48,780 nucleotides of DNA, taken from a virus. The stretch is taken from positions 1-48,780 of the IMG/VR virus record IMGVR_UViG_3300028025_001871. One strand, 5' to 3'. Position 1 is the stretch's first letter. Every line of letters starts with the position of its first letter. Shown here in pieces: positions 19,840 through 30,757 of the stretch. The notes below the pieces were generated by a model. It was given only the letters and a program-made list of their open reading frames with translations. It was not told where the DNA came from and ran no database searches. Both the position numbers and the translations under genes were made by a program.

Positions 19840-22800
19840 TTAATCTTCATATCTCTTAATGAAAGCTAATGTACGCTCATCTTCAGACTTTTCATAGATA
19901 GCTTTTGATTTACTAATGTTACCACGATTACCTGTAGCACCATAAGTCATCTGACCAATACCTTCTTTACGGGCAGCAGTCATAAGCTTAGATGCAGTGC
20001 TGTTAACATTGTTACTAAAGTTACGTACCCATGAATCTAACCTGTTGGAAGGTCCACTGAGCTTTAACATTTCTTTAGATAACAAAGCAAGTTTCTTAAA
20101 TTGACTAGGTGTAACAGCAAGGTGTTGTCTGATATGTTCTCCACCCATACTGTCTGTATCAGGGATAGAACCCGGAGCACGCCATCCATTAGCCTCTGCT
20201 TCTTTGAGCATTTGACTAACACGCTGTTGGTACTTTAACCATGACTCCTGAGAGTTATATCTACGACTTAAGAACAATTCTTTATAAGCACCATCATCTT
20301 GGATGCGATCATATTGTTCATCAAAGTAAGCACCAAGAGCAGGATAGTCACCCTTATCTCCGATACCTACAGGACGTGCATTGTCTTTAACTCGGTCAAA
20401 CTCTGCTTGTTCAGCATCATTAATTACCTTAGCAAACTTATCTCCAAACTTAGCAATCTGTGGTATAGCTTGAGGAATCGAAACGTTATTATAAGCATTA
20501 CGATAAATTAAAGAACCACCAGCTGAGGAGATAATAGAGTCGTGAACCCACAATGCAGGTGTAGGAAGCTTCTTATCTTTATTAACAAACAAAGTAGTAG
20601 CTTTAACTAAGTCTCCATCAATAGATTGAATAGGCATAACAACCATTTGTCTAGCTTGACTTGTGCCAATAGCATTATTAAATGCATCATACTTTTTAGT
20701 ACGAGTATCAAAGAATAACTGAACACCTTTGGTAGCTGCAGGACTAGCACCCATCTGGGTTGACTCAATCTCTACAGACTGTCCAGCAGAATTAATAAAG
20801 GTATCTGTCTCATAAGACTTATACTTAATCATTACTGTTGAACCGTCTTTAAGCTTAACAGGTAATACCTCACCAGTACTATTTGCTTTATTAACAGGGG
20901 TTACTTCTACAGGGGTCAACAGATAAGTATCACCAGTAATACCGGGCATCATAACTGTTGTGTTAAGAATAGAAGTATAACGACCAATGTCTTTAAGAAC
21001 TTGTGTTGACTTAGAATTAATTACTTCACGAAGTGTAGATTCAAGAGCATCATTAAGATCACTAGCAGCTTTCTCCATATCATTGCTATAAGCAGGACTA
21101 TTGAGTAAGTACTCAGCCGCTTTGTCTTGGAATGAGTCAGCAAGTAACTCAACCATCATCTCTTTAAACATTGATGCATCTTTACCATAAGCATTTTGCA
21201 TAAGAGGTTTCTTAAAGAATTCTTTAGCAATCTCTGCCTTACCCATATCATCCTTAAGAGACTTAAAGAAGTTCATCCAAGATGAGTTAGCTTCTGGTCT
21301 GTCTTTAAGCATGTGCTCAAGGTTAGCTACCATAGTATTCATAGCGTATTCACGCATGTCATCTAATGATGGATTAAATGTACCAAGGCGTACAGCATTA
21401 TCTGGACTACCAAAGAACAATGCTTGTAAGAAGATACCATTCTGGTTACCGTCATCAAATGAATGATGAGTTAATGGTACATGTATACGAGCAGTAATAG
21501 GATTATCAAAGTTAGTCTTTAGATTAAGCAGATCTGTCCAAAGGTTTTTAGATCCCATAGCTTCACCCTTCTCCATACCAGCAAGGAGAGATTGGATATT
21601 ATCTGTTGCATTCTCTGGATCAGCTAAGAACTGCTCAAAGTCTTTACCTAACTCAGCAAGCTTATTACCAATATTAATATTATACTTGGCAACAATACTT
21701 GCTGGTGCTTCTTTAACAATGTTAGGGTTAGAACCATCAACAGCAGAAAAGAAATAAATAACGCTATTCAGCATAGTACCAATAGCACCACGGTCTGATG
21801 GGCTTAACGCCTCAAGAGCCGCATGTTGTTTCTCTCCGGGCATACGGAAGATATTAACAGCTGTTTGTTTGAGTGACTCTACTTTCTTTTCATCAAACAG
21901 TTTATCACCAGTAACATAATCTTTAGCGGCAAAGCTAATCATATCTCTGATACCGTTCTTAGAACCCATATAGTCAGTATCATAACTGTTAGGGAAAAAT
22001 CGTTGGTTAGCCAAGCTATGAATCCACTCTGAGTATCTAATACCCGGAGCATTTTTAGCATTCATAATATCAAACTCAAGAGTCTTAAGCTTATTGTTAA
22101 TTACTTCTGTTGCTTGTTTCTCTTGTTGAGCTTCGAATTGTCTAACATCATCTGGGTTAGATGCATCAAAGTCTTTTCTAGGTTTAGTTTTTAACTTAGC
22201 TGCAATGTAGTCTTTCTCACTCACACCATTACGTTTAGCCGACCAATGATTACTCCATTTAATATTACCTTGTGGATCTCTTTCTAGGTATTGGTCTGCT
22301 GTAATTAAACCAAACTCAACTTCTTTATACTGAACGTCTTTAGGATTAAACATTAAGCCAATAGAACCAAGAATATCTTTAGTAGCTTCAGCAGCATTCA
22401 TTACAAGACCCGGTTTACGGATAGATTGCTTAGTAAGTTGTTGTCTGTTAGCTGCAAATGAAGCACCACTACGATTAGGAGTAATACTAGACTTACGTCT
22501 ACTGTAGTCACCTACAAGGGCTTCTGAAGCTGTTTGTAGATCACGAGCAATATCTTTAAGGTCAGGACTCATTTGTACTACAGGACGGTCATTAATATGG
22601 AATACTTTAATAGCACCACGATCAATAGCATCTTGAACAACAGCCTTAGACATCGCATTAATAGCTTTAGGAGATACCTTTTTACCAATACGGTTTAAAC
22701 CATTAGTAGCAAAGTGTTTAACAGAGTTAATGAAGTCAAGCATATATGTTGCATCATCAATAGCTGATCCTGAGTCAGAGATTACTCGACCAGTACCTTC

Positions 22801-23625
22801 TTTCTCTCCCTTTTCTACTTTGCCTTGGGTAGCAGACTTAGCAAGCGATACACCAAAGACAAGACCGAAGTCAGCTAATTCTTCTGGAGAAGTAAAACCA
22901 TCTTCGGCAGCAGCCTTAAGACCAGCAGCAATAAGTACTGGTGAGCCATCGGAAGAAGCCATCTCACTTTTAATACGTGCATTAGAAGTAAACAAAGCAT
23001 CATTAGTTTGAGATACAATATTAGCTAATGCTGTTGCAGTTTTATCTGAGTACCTATCAATCTCATCTTCAGACATACTTTGTTTAGCAGTTTGTCGGGC
23101 ACTAGCATTAAACATAGTGTCTTGCTGACCACGTAACAATGAGGATGTAGCTGTTTTAGCTTGACCATAAGGATCAGCAGACATACCTTGCATGGCTTCC
23201 ATAGTATTTAACTGAGAAGCCTTTTCCATTTCTAGTTGAGCATTGTAGTCTGTTGGTGTAATAGTACGGAACTGAGGTAAACCTGTCATTGGATCAACAA
23301 CAGGGTTACCCATAGCATCCATCAAAGGTTCTTGTACTTCACGAGCACCAAATCTAGAACCAGAAGCCATAGCTACGTCTTCAGGCGACCTGATAGGTTG
23401 TGCTTGCATAACTGCAACCTCAGATGGTGCTGTTGGTTGCGGTACGTCAATAGGCGTAGGCATGTATTGTTGGATTTGTGCTGGTACTGCTTTACTTTCT
23501 TCTTCTACTGGTGCAGGTACTTGACCCATCATATCAGTAGAAATACCTTGTAAAGCAAGTAGTTGTTCAGCAGAGATGCCCGTTCTTGGCGAGCCTAAAG
23601 GTGCAACTTTAGTTTGAATAGCCAT
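19840..23625 (-). CDS. candidate virion-associated single-subunit RNA polymerase
   Basis: A 1261-residue protein, last gene of the virion unit. Four motifs of single-subunit RNA polymerases occur in the right order: LANQRFFP followed by GSKNGIRDMISFA (R542, cf. T7 DWRGRVYA), FDDGNQNGIFLQAL (D725, motif A), FFKKPLMQNAYGKD (K805, Y813, motif B; T7 KRSVMTLAYGSK) and LWVHDSII (H1028-D1029, motif C). Spacings between motifs are larger than in T7, as in N4 vRNAP. Residues 1-~330 are Pro/Gln-rich then helical and could serve packaging. The DxxGR glycine and aspartate are lost and R627 of T7 is Lys, so the match is distant. The start is supported by AAGGAG. The alternative is an internal virion protein that has lost polymerase activity. 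Confidence 0.62.
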   Translation of the reverse strand: MAIQTKVAPLGSPRTGISAEQLLALQGISTDMMGQVPAPVEEESKAVPAQIQQYMPTPIDVPQPTAPSEVAVMQAQPIRSPEDVAMASGSRFGAREVQEPLMDAMGNPVVDPMTGLPQFRTITPTDYNAQLEMEKASQLNTMEAMQGMSADPYGQAKTATSSLLRGQQDTMFNASARQTAKQSMSEDEIDRYSDKTATALANIVSQTNDALFTSNARIKSEMASSDGSPVLIAAGLKAAAEDGFTSPEELADFGLVFGVSLAKSATQGKVEKGEKEGTGRVISDSGSAIDDATYMLDFINSVKHFATNGLNRIGKKVSPKAINAMSKAVVQDAIDRGAIKVFHINDRPVVQMSPDLKDIARDLQTASEALVGDYSRRKSSITPNRSGASFAANRQQLTKQSIRKPGLVMNAAEATKDILGSIGLMFNPKDVQYKEVEFGLITADQYLERDPQGNIKWSNHWSAKRNGVSEKDYIAAKLKTKPRKDFDASNPDDVRQFEAQQEKQATEVINNKLKTLEFDIMNAKNAPGIRYSEWIHSLANQRFFPNSYDTDYMGSKNGIRDMISFAAKDYVTGDKLFDEKKVESLKQTAVNIFRMPGEKQHAALEALSPSDRGAIGTMLNSVIYFFSAVDGSNPNIVKEAPASIVAKYNINIGNKLAELGKDFEQFLADPENATDNIQSLLAGMEKGEAMGSKNLWTDLLNLKTNFDNPITARIHVPLTHHSFDDGNQNGIFLQALFFGSPDNAVRLGTFNPSLDDMREYAMNTMVANLEHMLKDRPEANSSWMNFFKSLKDDMGKAEIAKEFFKKPLMQNAYGKDASMFKEMMVELLADSFQDKAAEYLLNSPAYSNDMEKAASDLNDALESTLREVINSKSTQVLKDIGRYTSILNTTVMMPGITGDTYLLTPVEVTPVNKANSTGEVLPVKLKDGSTVMIKYKSYETDTFINSAGQSVEIESTQMGASPAATKGVQLFFDTRTKKYDAFNNAIGTSQARQMVVMPIQSIDGDLVKATTLFVNKDKKLPTPALWVHDSIISSAGGSLIYRNAYNNVSIPQAIPQIAKFGDKFAKVINDAEQAEFDRVKDNARPVGIGDKGDYPALGAYFDEQYDRIQDDGAYKELFLSRRYNSQESWLKYQQRVSQMLKEAEANGWRAPGSIPDTDSMGGEHIRQHLAVTPSQFKKLALLSKEMLKLSGPSNRLDSWVRNFSNNVNSTASKLMTAARKEGIGQMTYGATGNRGNISKSKAIYEKSEDERTLAFIKRYED

Positions 23626-23629
23626 TTAT

Positions 23630-26600
23630 TTACTCCTTGAGAGATTCTTTAAGTTCTTTAGCCACAATAGGGAAGCTACCAATAACAGGTGTAGCACGAG
23701 CAAGCTGTGCAGCACCTTCAGCAGTATCGCCTTGGCTAATCATATAAGCACCACGAACAGGTTTATCTGCCCATGATATTACAGGTGAAATATCTTTTAA
23801 TGTTTCATAAGACCACTTAGCTGGGTTGTCCAACACAGATGGTTTGTTTTGTGGGTATAGTGGCATCAAGCCGTCTACCACTCGTTCATACTGACCTAAC
23901 AATCCTGAACCATAAATAGTACGTTGGATATTAGCTACATTACCTTTAATATAAGGGTTATCTTCTCCATAAGACAATTCATCTTTAAGAGCATTAGCTA
24001 ACATAGAAAACAGAATAGCCATAGCAACAACAGAGAATGCTTGGTAACGCATACCAACACTACCTTCCATAATGTAGTTACGGTACAGTCTTGGTAGTAC
24101 AGTGCTATGTAAACCAGCCATAAAGCGGGTCATAGCTGTAATCAAACGTAGTCGTGGATCGTGGTAATACTTAGGTAAGTTATGTGGTTGTGGATTGACA
24201 ATCTTACCATCAATCATATTACCAAGTGTAGTGAGAATATTTTCTTGTAAGAATTTATAATCAGTATTAACAGGGAAGACATCTTCAGTAAGGTTTTTCT
24301 CAGAGAAGAATTTGTAAGGGTCTAAGTTGTTAGCATCAATATTATCTAATACTTTAATAACACCAAGGATATCCATACCAAACTCTTGTAACTCTTTTAC
24401 AGCTTGACCTTGTTGATTAGTTAAACCAATACCAGTAGTAATAGCTTTAACACGATCTTCTTGAGGTATAGCTCTTAAGCTTTGTAACTTAGTAACAACA
24501 GCATCTGAAGCAAATGATAATGCAGACATACGCACAGCATCTGTAGTAGCCCTTAAGCCAATAACAGCTGCAAATACTTGCATAGCTTTTCTCATGTTAC
24601 TGTTAGGTAACTCAAACTTGGCTTGTGTATTGTATCCACTTTCATTGTAACCAAGATGTTCAAACAATGAACGACCAAAAGACTTACGAAATAATTCTTC
24701 TACTTGAGAAGATATTTTAGCGTATTCTTTAGTATGATCTCCTTCTTTAGATTGAATCTCATTGAGCTTCTTCTCAAGATCAGCTATTTGTTTACGAATA
24801 GTAGCATAAGGGCTGTATCGAGCATAGGAGATACCTAACTGAGCAGAGCTAAAAGAAGCACCTGCATTAATATCATTTCTTAATTCTTGCTTAAGTGTAT
24901 TTAAATATAAAGCAAGTTGAGCTTTTACTTGATCACCATTAGTTCCTAATGTAGCCATAGCTGCTTCGGCTTGGGAGCTTATAGCGGCTTTACCAAGTGA
25001 AGCTAACATAGTTAATGTTGTGCCCCATCCCAAAATCTTTTCTAACTTAGGGTATTGAGTTAATGGATTGTAATTACCAGTAACAATATCATACCAGTCT
25101 TTTACATTCTTAACAGTATCCATATACTGTTGATCACTGTCAAACTCTTTATTATCTTTAGCTTTTTGTAATAGTTTGGCTAATACCATTCCATCCTTAC
25201 CTAAGAATACTTCATGTGCAATACGATGTGCAACACTTTCTTTTAGGTTTTCCATGCTATTAAACAGATTAGTTTCAAATACATTGTTAAGCTTAGGATC
25301 TGAAAAGACACCATGCTGAGACATCCAGTCTCTAGCTGCCTTAGCTAAATCAACATCACCAGACACTACATTATTAATTGCTTCATTAGCCTGTCTTCTG
25401 TTACTACCATTACTTACCATAGTATTAATAATAGCTTCACGATTAGCCATAAGAGTAGCAGGGTGAATTGTAGATGATTCAAACAAAGCATTAGAAGAAT
25501 CTAAATCAGAGCTTGTTGTATTAAACCTGTTAGCCTCTGTCTTCATACGAATAAGAGTAGTATCTAAGTTGTCTTTCCAGTTTTGTAATTCAATATTCTG
25601 AGGAGAGTCTGAGGGTAACTTCTGTCCTTTAGACCAAGTACTTTGCCAAGCTTCTTTAACAAGAGTATTAGCTGTTGATACATTAGTCTTAAGATTACTT
25701 GCTAACTCTTCAGCAGTATTACCTGACCAACTACCTTGTAGTCGTTGTTTAAACCCTGAGTAGTTATCTCCGGGTAAAATACCTTTGCCACCAATAATTG
25801 ATTTAAGGTAAGCCAAGTTAGTCTTAAATGTACCGTCTTCATTAGTAATAGATGGTATAGCGGTATCAACAAGTTGTCTGATAAGGCGACCCGGATCTGT
25901 AATAATAGATTTAAAACCATTCCAAGCACCTTCTAAAGCTGGTAAGCTTTTAAGATCAGGTACTGTTTTGTTTGTTGGTTCATCTTTAATAGACTTAACC
26001 ATACTAACTGTATTAGCATAGGCATTAGGATCTTTTTCTCTGGCACGTAATACTTGATCGTTATTAAACGATTGTTCAGCACTAAGTTGTCTGTTGAATT
26101 CACTACGGGCATTTGCTAATGATTGCCATTCAGCATTGTTTTTAAGTTGTCCTGCTGTACCAAACATAGCACCCATAGTACCACCACCAATAGCAGCATC
26201 CATAAGGTTTTGATAGAAGTTACGTTCATACTGGATGTCAGTATCCCATACACCAGTAGTAGCCATCATTTCTAAATACTGCTGAGAAGATTCAGTTAAA
26301 GCTTCTACACCTGTAGATGATGTTAATTTAGCCATACCTCTTAAAGCAGATTCAGTAGATGCATATTGTTGTTTAGCTAGTGCAGCACCTGCCTTAGACA
26401 TATCTACAAGCTCACGTTTAGTTGCTTGTTCAATCATATCTAACGCTGCTTTATCAGTCATAGCAGTACCAGTTTCTTTTAAAGATTTGTCTTTAAGTAT
26501 AGCAACAATCTCATCACGACCAGATTTAGTTAGCACATTACCACTAACAAGCATACCTTCAAGACCTAGCCTATCAAGTACAGCAGAGCCAATACCTAAT

Positions 26601-27832
26601 GTAACTGCAAGGCTAGCATTCTTTTTGTCGTCAGGTTGATCTGCATAGAACCCACCAGCATAAGACAGAGATGGAGGAACAGTAGACAAACCATATGCCA
26701 TTAGAGCAGGAACACCTGCACCACCAGTAGCGGCAACAGAGGCTAACATAAGAGCCATACTAGGTAATGTACCTGCAATAAGGTTACCTGAGTATGTAGC
26801 TGTATCTTTAATAGCCGTCCAAGGATCGTTAGTTTTAATATCCTTAAAGGAGGTTAATGTATCAGCAAGGTCTGCTTGTTCTGCCTTAGTAGAACGAACC
26901 ATTGTTTGACCTTTATCTGATAACCATTCCCATTCGGATCTATCACCAGTCATTTGTAGTAAACCACCAAGACTCTTATACATATCTAATGCGGATCTAT
27001 GTAGTGTGGTACTAAATTGGTCATAAGCTTGATTCATCATAGTGCGATCACCACGACGAGTCATAACACCACCAACCATATCAGGGGTTGTTGCGGCTAG
27101 ATATAAACGTTCTTTAGAAGTTTGTAATTGTTGTTGTAACTTATCCCTTGTTTCAGGTTTAAGTTGTTCTTCTTTAAGTATCTTTTCTAGACGTGAAATC
27201 TCTTCTTGTTCTGCTTTAACAGCAGGAATACCAATAGAGTTTTTAATTGCAGCATATAGCTTTTCATCTTGTACATTTATCTTAGGGAGATATAAAGGAT
27301 TACCACCTGCCTTAGCAATAGCTTCTTCCTTACGCTCACGAGCAAGTCGTAGCATAGGATCAGCATTTGTAAGTTCAGGCATTACCCTAGATATAGCATT
27401 TAATGTAGCGTTTCTTTGTACTGCTTCATCGGTACTATGTAAATTAGTTCTTTGTAATCCTAATGCTGTAAGAGTATCACCAAGGGATTCACCTAATTTA
27501 TTAGTCTGTCGAGCTAATACTCGATTGTAAGGGTCTCTACCTTCAGTCTCTAAATTAGTGTATCCACCTAGTTGTGCAATAGTATTAACATCTTCTTGAG
27601 ATGTATCATTCTTTACTTGATTAGGAACAAATATACCACCCTGTAACTTCGCTGTCTCAGGGGCATTAAATCCCCTAAGACGATATGAAGTGTCACCAAC
27701 TCTAATAGTATCAGGGTCAATAACTTTAACATCGGAATCTACAGGCTTACCGTTAATAGTGGTAACCGGAGACCCTGCAGCGTTCTTATTAGCTAATGCT
27801 AATGCTCGTGCGTCTTCTTCTAATGTGCTCAT
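23630..27832 (-). CDS. large internal virion protein with N-terminal SNase-like nuclease domain
   Basis: A 1400-residue protein. Residues ~35-115 look like a staphylococcal-nuclease fold: [28 protein letters not shown], then [10 protein letters not shown]. SNase catalytic R35, E43 and R87 correspond to R51, E59 and R104, and D21 to D41; D40 is replaced by N56. The remainder is mostly helical with hydrophobic Gly-rich stretches (e.g. [23 protein letters not shown] and a C-terminal [16 protein letters not shown]), as in membrane-penetrating ejection proteins of podoviruses. It sits between the 965-aa and 1261-aa virion-type proteins. A role in DNA ejection or channel formation is inferred. Confidence 0.75.
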   Translation of the reverse strand: MSTLEEDARALALANKNAAGSPVTTINGKPVDSDVKVIDPDTIRVGDTSYRLRGFNAPETAKLQGGIFVPNQVKNDTSQEDVNTIAQLGGYTNLETEGRDPYNRVLARQTNKLGESLGDTLTALGLQRTNLHSTDEAVQRNATLNAISRVMPELTNADPMLRLARERKEEAIAKAGGNPLYLPKINVQDEKLYAAIKNSIGIPAVKAEQEEISRLEKILKEEQLKPETRDKLQQQLQTSKERLYLAATTPDMVGGVMTRRGDRTMMNQAYDQFSTTLHRSALDMYKSLGGLLQMTGDRSEWEWLSDKGQTMVRSTKAEQADLADTLTSFKDIKTNDPWTAIKDTATYSGNLIAGTLPSMALMLASVAATGGAGVPALMAYGLSTVPPSLSYAGGFYADQPDDKKNASLAVTLGIGSAVLDRLGLEGMLVSGNVLTKSGRDEIVAILKDKSLKETGTAMTDKAALDMIEQATKRELVDMSKAGAALAKQQYASTESALRGMAKLTSSTGVEALTESSQQYLEMMATTGVWDTDIQYERNFYQNLMDAAIGGGTMGAMFGTAGQLKNNAEWQSLANARSEFNRQLSAEQSFNNDQVLRAREKDPNAYANTVSMVKSIKDEPTNKTVPDLKSLPALEGAWNGFKSIITDPGRLIRQLVDTAIPSITNEDGTFKTNLAYLKSIIGGKGILPGDNYSGFKQRLQGSWSGNTAEELASNLKTNVSTANTLVKEAWQSTWSKGQKLPSDSPQNIELQNWKDNLDTTLIRMKTEANRFNTTSSDLDSSNALFESSTIHPATLMANREAIINTMVSNGSNRRQANEAINNVVSGDVDLAKAARDWMSQHGVFSDPKLNNVFETNLFNSMENLKESVAHRIAHEVFLGKDGMVLAKLLQKAKDNKEFDSDQQYMDTVKNVKDWYDIVTGNYNPLTQYPKLEKILGWGTTLTMLASLGKAAISSQAEAAMATLGTNGDQVKAQLALYLNTLKQELRNDINAGASFSSAQLGISYARYSPYATIRKQIADLEKKLNEIQSKEGDHTKEYAKISSQVEELFRKSFGRSLFEHLGYNESGYNTQAKFELPNSNMRKAMQVFAAVIGLRATTDAVRMSALSFASDAVVTKLQSLRAIPQEDRVKAITTGIGLTNQQGQAVKELQEFGMDILGVIKVLDNIDANNLDPYKFFSEKNLTEDVFPVNTDYKFLQENILTTLGNMIDGKIVNPQPHNLPKYYHDPRLRLITAMTRFMAGLHSTVLPRLYRNYIMEGSVGMRYQAFSVVAMAILFSMLANALKDELSYGEDNPYIKGNVANIQRTIYGSGLLGQYERVVDGLMPLYPQNKPSVLDNPAKWSYETLKDISPVISWADKPVRGAYMISQGDTAEGAAQLARATPVIGSFPIVAKELKESLKE

Positions 27833-27850
27833 AGATTCCTCTTGTTTAAA

Positions 27851-30748
27851 TTAAATATTACCACCAGTTGTTCTTAACCAGTATAACATGGGTGTTGATC
27901 CGGGTGCGCCCTTAGACATATCAGTAAACTTCTTTTTATCAGCTGAACTTAAACTGTTCCAACGCTTTTCAATCTGTTCACTGGCTTGTTCTAATGGTAT
28001 ACCCTCTTTTTTGTATGTGCTAATAGCATTACCTAAAGCAACTTGGTATTCAGCAGAAGGTAATTCAATCTTACCCTTGTCACCTTTAATAACATAAAGA
28101 TCACGATTACTATCTGTCATACGAGTTTCAATAACAGCATTACCAAAGAAAGCTTTACGTAAACCTTCTTCTGTTAAAGTTGTTTTACCTGAACTCAAAG
28201 CAGAATCAATTGCTGCTTTCATAGCATTCTCAGACATCTTAGAAAATGATGTTGATGAAATGTTTGGACCGAGATCTTCTTTAAGTAGTAAGAAAGCTTC
28301 TGCATGACCTTTAGCTTCATCTTCTGCATTGTAATTCTTTTGTTTACCAAAAGCATTACGCAAAATAGGAGTTAAACGGTTTACAGTAGAATCCCTCATA
28401 TTCTTTTTGTTAGACTCGTATCGTTCTACTGTTTCAAAACGATTTAACTCTGCTGGTTTAATATCTGCCCATTCTCCTTTAGGGTTAACAGTTTGGATAT
28501 TACCTTTAAAGCTTCTATACATTATTGGTTTACCATTAAAGAAACCTTGATCAGGTGTACCTGGCTTAGCTCCCTCTTTTTCTTCAACATTCTTATTAGC
28601 TTTAAGAAATTGAATAACAGCTCGTTGTTGAGATTCAGTACTTGCTTGGCTATAAAGGGTCATAGCTTGTGCACGAACTTCAGGAGAAACATTTTCACCA
28701 AGAGCAGTACGGTAGTCGCTGTCTAATCTCTCACGGAGTTCACGGGTGTTTTTAGCAGATTCAGCTTTAGAAGCAGCTTCAACAGCTTGACGTTTTTCAG
28801 CAGATTGAAGTGTGTTTAAACCAGCAAATCTTAATGATCCACCTACAGAACCTCCCGTAAGCATACCACCAGCAGCTAATATAGAAAACTTTAATAGTTC
28901 TTGATCACTAAACAGACCTGATTTACCAAATAAACCGGATATCATATTGGATAGCATACTTTGTTTTTCTTCTTTGGGAAGAGGCATAGCATTTACTTTA
29001 TCAAATGTTTCAGATAATTGATCATTTAAGTTACCTGAAAATTGACCTAGCTTATTAAACCGATCTTTATCTACAGTTGTTTTAATACCTTCACCTTGCA
29101 TAGTATAAGGTACTTCTTCTTTAGGTATTTCTTTAGATACTGTTGGAGGAACTTCTAAGTCAGCATCATTACCTGCAATAACATTACCCATTGGGTCAAC
29201 ATTAACAGGATAAGTATTAGTAGCTACTTTAGGTACATCTATTACTTGTGTTTGATCTACCGAAATAACATTACCCATAGGGTCAACATTAACAGGCATA
29301 TTAGTAGAAGCTACTTGAGGAACTTCTAATTGATTGTTTCTTTTGAAACGTTCAATTTCACTGTATGCCCACTTTTTATCGTTAGGTGTTGTGCTTGGGT
29401 CTTTAATTATTTCACTTAAACGAATTAAATCATTTTGATCTTGGCTAAAGCTAGGCTTAGTAACAACAGGTATTTCTTGGGTAACGGGTACAGCTGCTTG
29501 TGCTGAAGGGATCAAAACATCTGTGGCAGTTTCAGCTACCTTACGAAGATCATTAACTCGGTTAGACCAACCTTCTTTAAATTTCTTTTGAGAAGGGTTA
29601 TTCTTAACTAGTTCATTAACATACTTTTGACGTTCATCAAGGAACTTATTAGGATCACCACCAGAACGTTCAAATAATTTTTTAGCTGTACCAGAACCTT
29701 TATTAAAAGCAGTATCAAAATAAATCTCACGCATAGCAGGATCTAATTTATCAATATTGTTTTTATCCCAGTAATCTCTCTTAGCAATTTCTATTGCTTG
29801 TTCTTTGGTAAGATTTTTAATATCGAGATTAGGATAAGCCTTTTGACTAATACCGTATTTGGTTGCACCACCTTTATCGCCTTTAACTTTGTGATAAGCT
29901 TTGTCTTCACTTGGGTATTCTCTTTGGAATACTTTTTCAATAACAGTATCAAAGTCTGAGGATGGAGTAGCTAACGGAGCAACAACAGGTTGTTGTGCAG
30001 GTATTTGTTGACCACCAACAAAATTAAGGAATCTATCTACATAAGAAATATTTTCATCACCATCTGCATAGCCAGCTGCTTGTTGTACTTGCTGTGGTAC
30101 TACACCATATGTACCGTTGTTATAGTGTTGCATATCAGCAGAACCACGGCTGAACACATGCTCAGTACCATCATTGAATGAAGATCCGGGTACGTCTGGG
30201 TGTTCATAAGCTAACGATGGTACACTCATTGTACCTTGAGCATGATACTTAGCCTGTCCAGGAGCGTCTGAGTATCGTACATCTACTGCACCATCACGAA
30301 GACGGTTAGCTTGACGACCTTCTTGAACCATACGCTTAATAGCTTTCTTGTTCTTAGGATCTTGAGCAGCAGCACGAGGAATAACTGCTTCTCCGGGAGT
30401 AAGCATAGCAGGAACTGTATCAGTACCTTGTGCTTGGAACAAGGGTTTAGGTAAGTTACGCTGACCTTGTTTGAACATACCAGTATCAGCTAAAGGATTC
30501 TGTGTAGGGATACCAAGCTTTTGCTTGTTTATCTTAGGAGCTGGAATACCCATCTCTTTAAGTTTAGCATTGTTAACTTGTTCTTTATGACCTAAACCTT
30601 GATTAGCTTTTGCGGCTGCTTCTTGAAGTTTAATTTCATGTAATTGTTGTTTACGCATCTCATCGAGTCCCATCTTAGATGCTTCACGAGCTTCTTTATT
30701 TTGGAACTTGAGATACTCTCTCTGTTGTTTACCTGATAATGGTGCCAT
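27851..30748 (-). CDS. internal virion protein with muramidase-like (GH108-type) domain
   Basis: A 965-residue protein. Residues ~100-130 hold GTDTVPAMLTPGEAVIPRAA, a segment common in virion proteins. Around 265-400 a GH108-like peptidoglycan hydrolase region is seen: EKVFQREYPSED (E277 as candidate acid), GDKGGATKYGIS, LTKEQAIEIAKRDYWDK and EIYFDTAFNKG. The usual EGGY is not intact. Such domains open a small hole in peptidoglycan during DNA ejection. Residues ~475-535 contain a 29-residue tandem duplication (VNVDPMGNVI twice). The C-terminal half is helical. AAGGAAATACT precedes the ATG. Confidence 0.75.
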   Translation of the reverse strand: MAPLSGKQQREYLKFQNKEAREASKMGLDEMRKQQLHEIKLQEAAAKANQGLGHKEQVNNAKLKEMGIPAPKINKQKLGIPTQNPLADTGMFKQGQRNLPKPLFQAQGTDTVPAMLTPGEAVIPRAAAQDPKNKKAIKRMVQEGRQANRLRDGAVDVRYSDAPGQAKYHAQGTMSVPSLAYEHPDVPGSSFNDGTEHVFSRGSADMQHYNNGTYGVVPQQVQQAAGYADGDENISYVDRFLNFVGGQQIPAQQPVVAPLATPSSDFDTVIEKVFQREYPSEDKAYHKVKGDKGGATKYGISQKAYPNLDIKNLTKEQAIEIAKRDYWDKNNIDKLDPAMREIYFDTAFNKGSGTAKKLFERSGGDPNKFLDERQKYVNELVKNNPSQKKFKEGWSNRVNDLRKVAETATDVLIPSAQAAVPVTQEIPVVTKPSFSQDQNDLIRLSEIIKDPSTTPNDKKWAYSEIERFKRNNQLEVPQVASTNMPVNVDPMGNVISVDQTQVIDVPKVATNTYPVNVDPMGNVIAGNDADLEVPPTVSKEIPKEEVPYTMQGEGIKTTVDKDRFNKLGQFSGNLNDQLSETFDKVNAMPLPKEEKQSMLSNMISGLFGKSGLFSDQELLKFSILAAGGMLTGGSVGGSLRFAGLNTLQSAEKRQAVEAASKAESAKNTRELRERLDSDYRTALGENVSPEVRAQAMTLYSQASTESQQRAVIQFLKANKNVEEKEGAKPGTPDQGFFNGKPIMYRSFKGNIQTVNPKGEWADIKPAELNRFETVERYESNKKNMRDSTVNRLTPILRNAFGKQKNYNAEDEAKGHAEAFLLLKEDLGPNISSTSFSKMSENAMKAAIDSALSSGKTTLTEEGLRKAFFGNAVIETRMTDSNRDLYVIKGDKGKIELPSAEYQVALGNAISTYKKEGIPLEQASEQIEKRWNSLSSADKKKFTDMSKGAPGSTPMLYWLRTTGGNI
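29177..29350 (-). repeat. tandem duplication, 87-bp unit, inside the 965-aa virion protein
   Basis: Two copies of a segment coding PVNVDPMGNVI with flanking VPxVA residues lie 87 bp (29 codons) apart, at about 29177 and 29264. A partial third unit (VPPTVSKEIP) follows in protein order. Confidence 0.75.
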
Positions 30749-30757
30749 AGTATTTCC

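Noticed and set aside
22730-23011. 93-residue plus-strand frame opposite the candidate virion polymerase
   Set aside because: Antisense shadow; no ribosome-binding site and composition mirrors the minus-strand gene.
27042-27530. 162-residue plus-strand frame inside the 1400-aa gene region
   Set aside because: Antisense shadow of a clear coding gene; Ser/Cys-rich with no recognisable motif.
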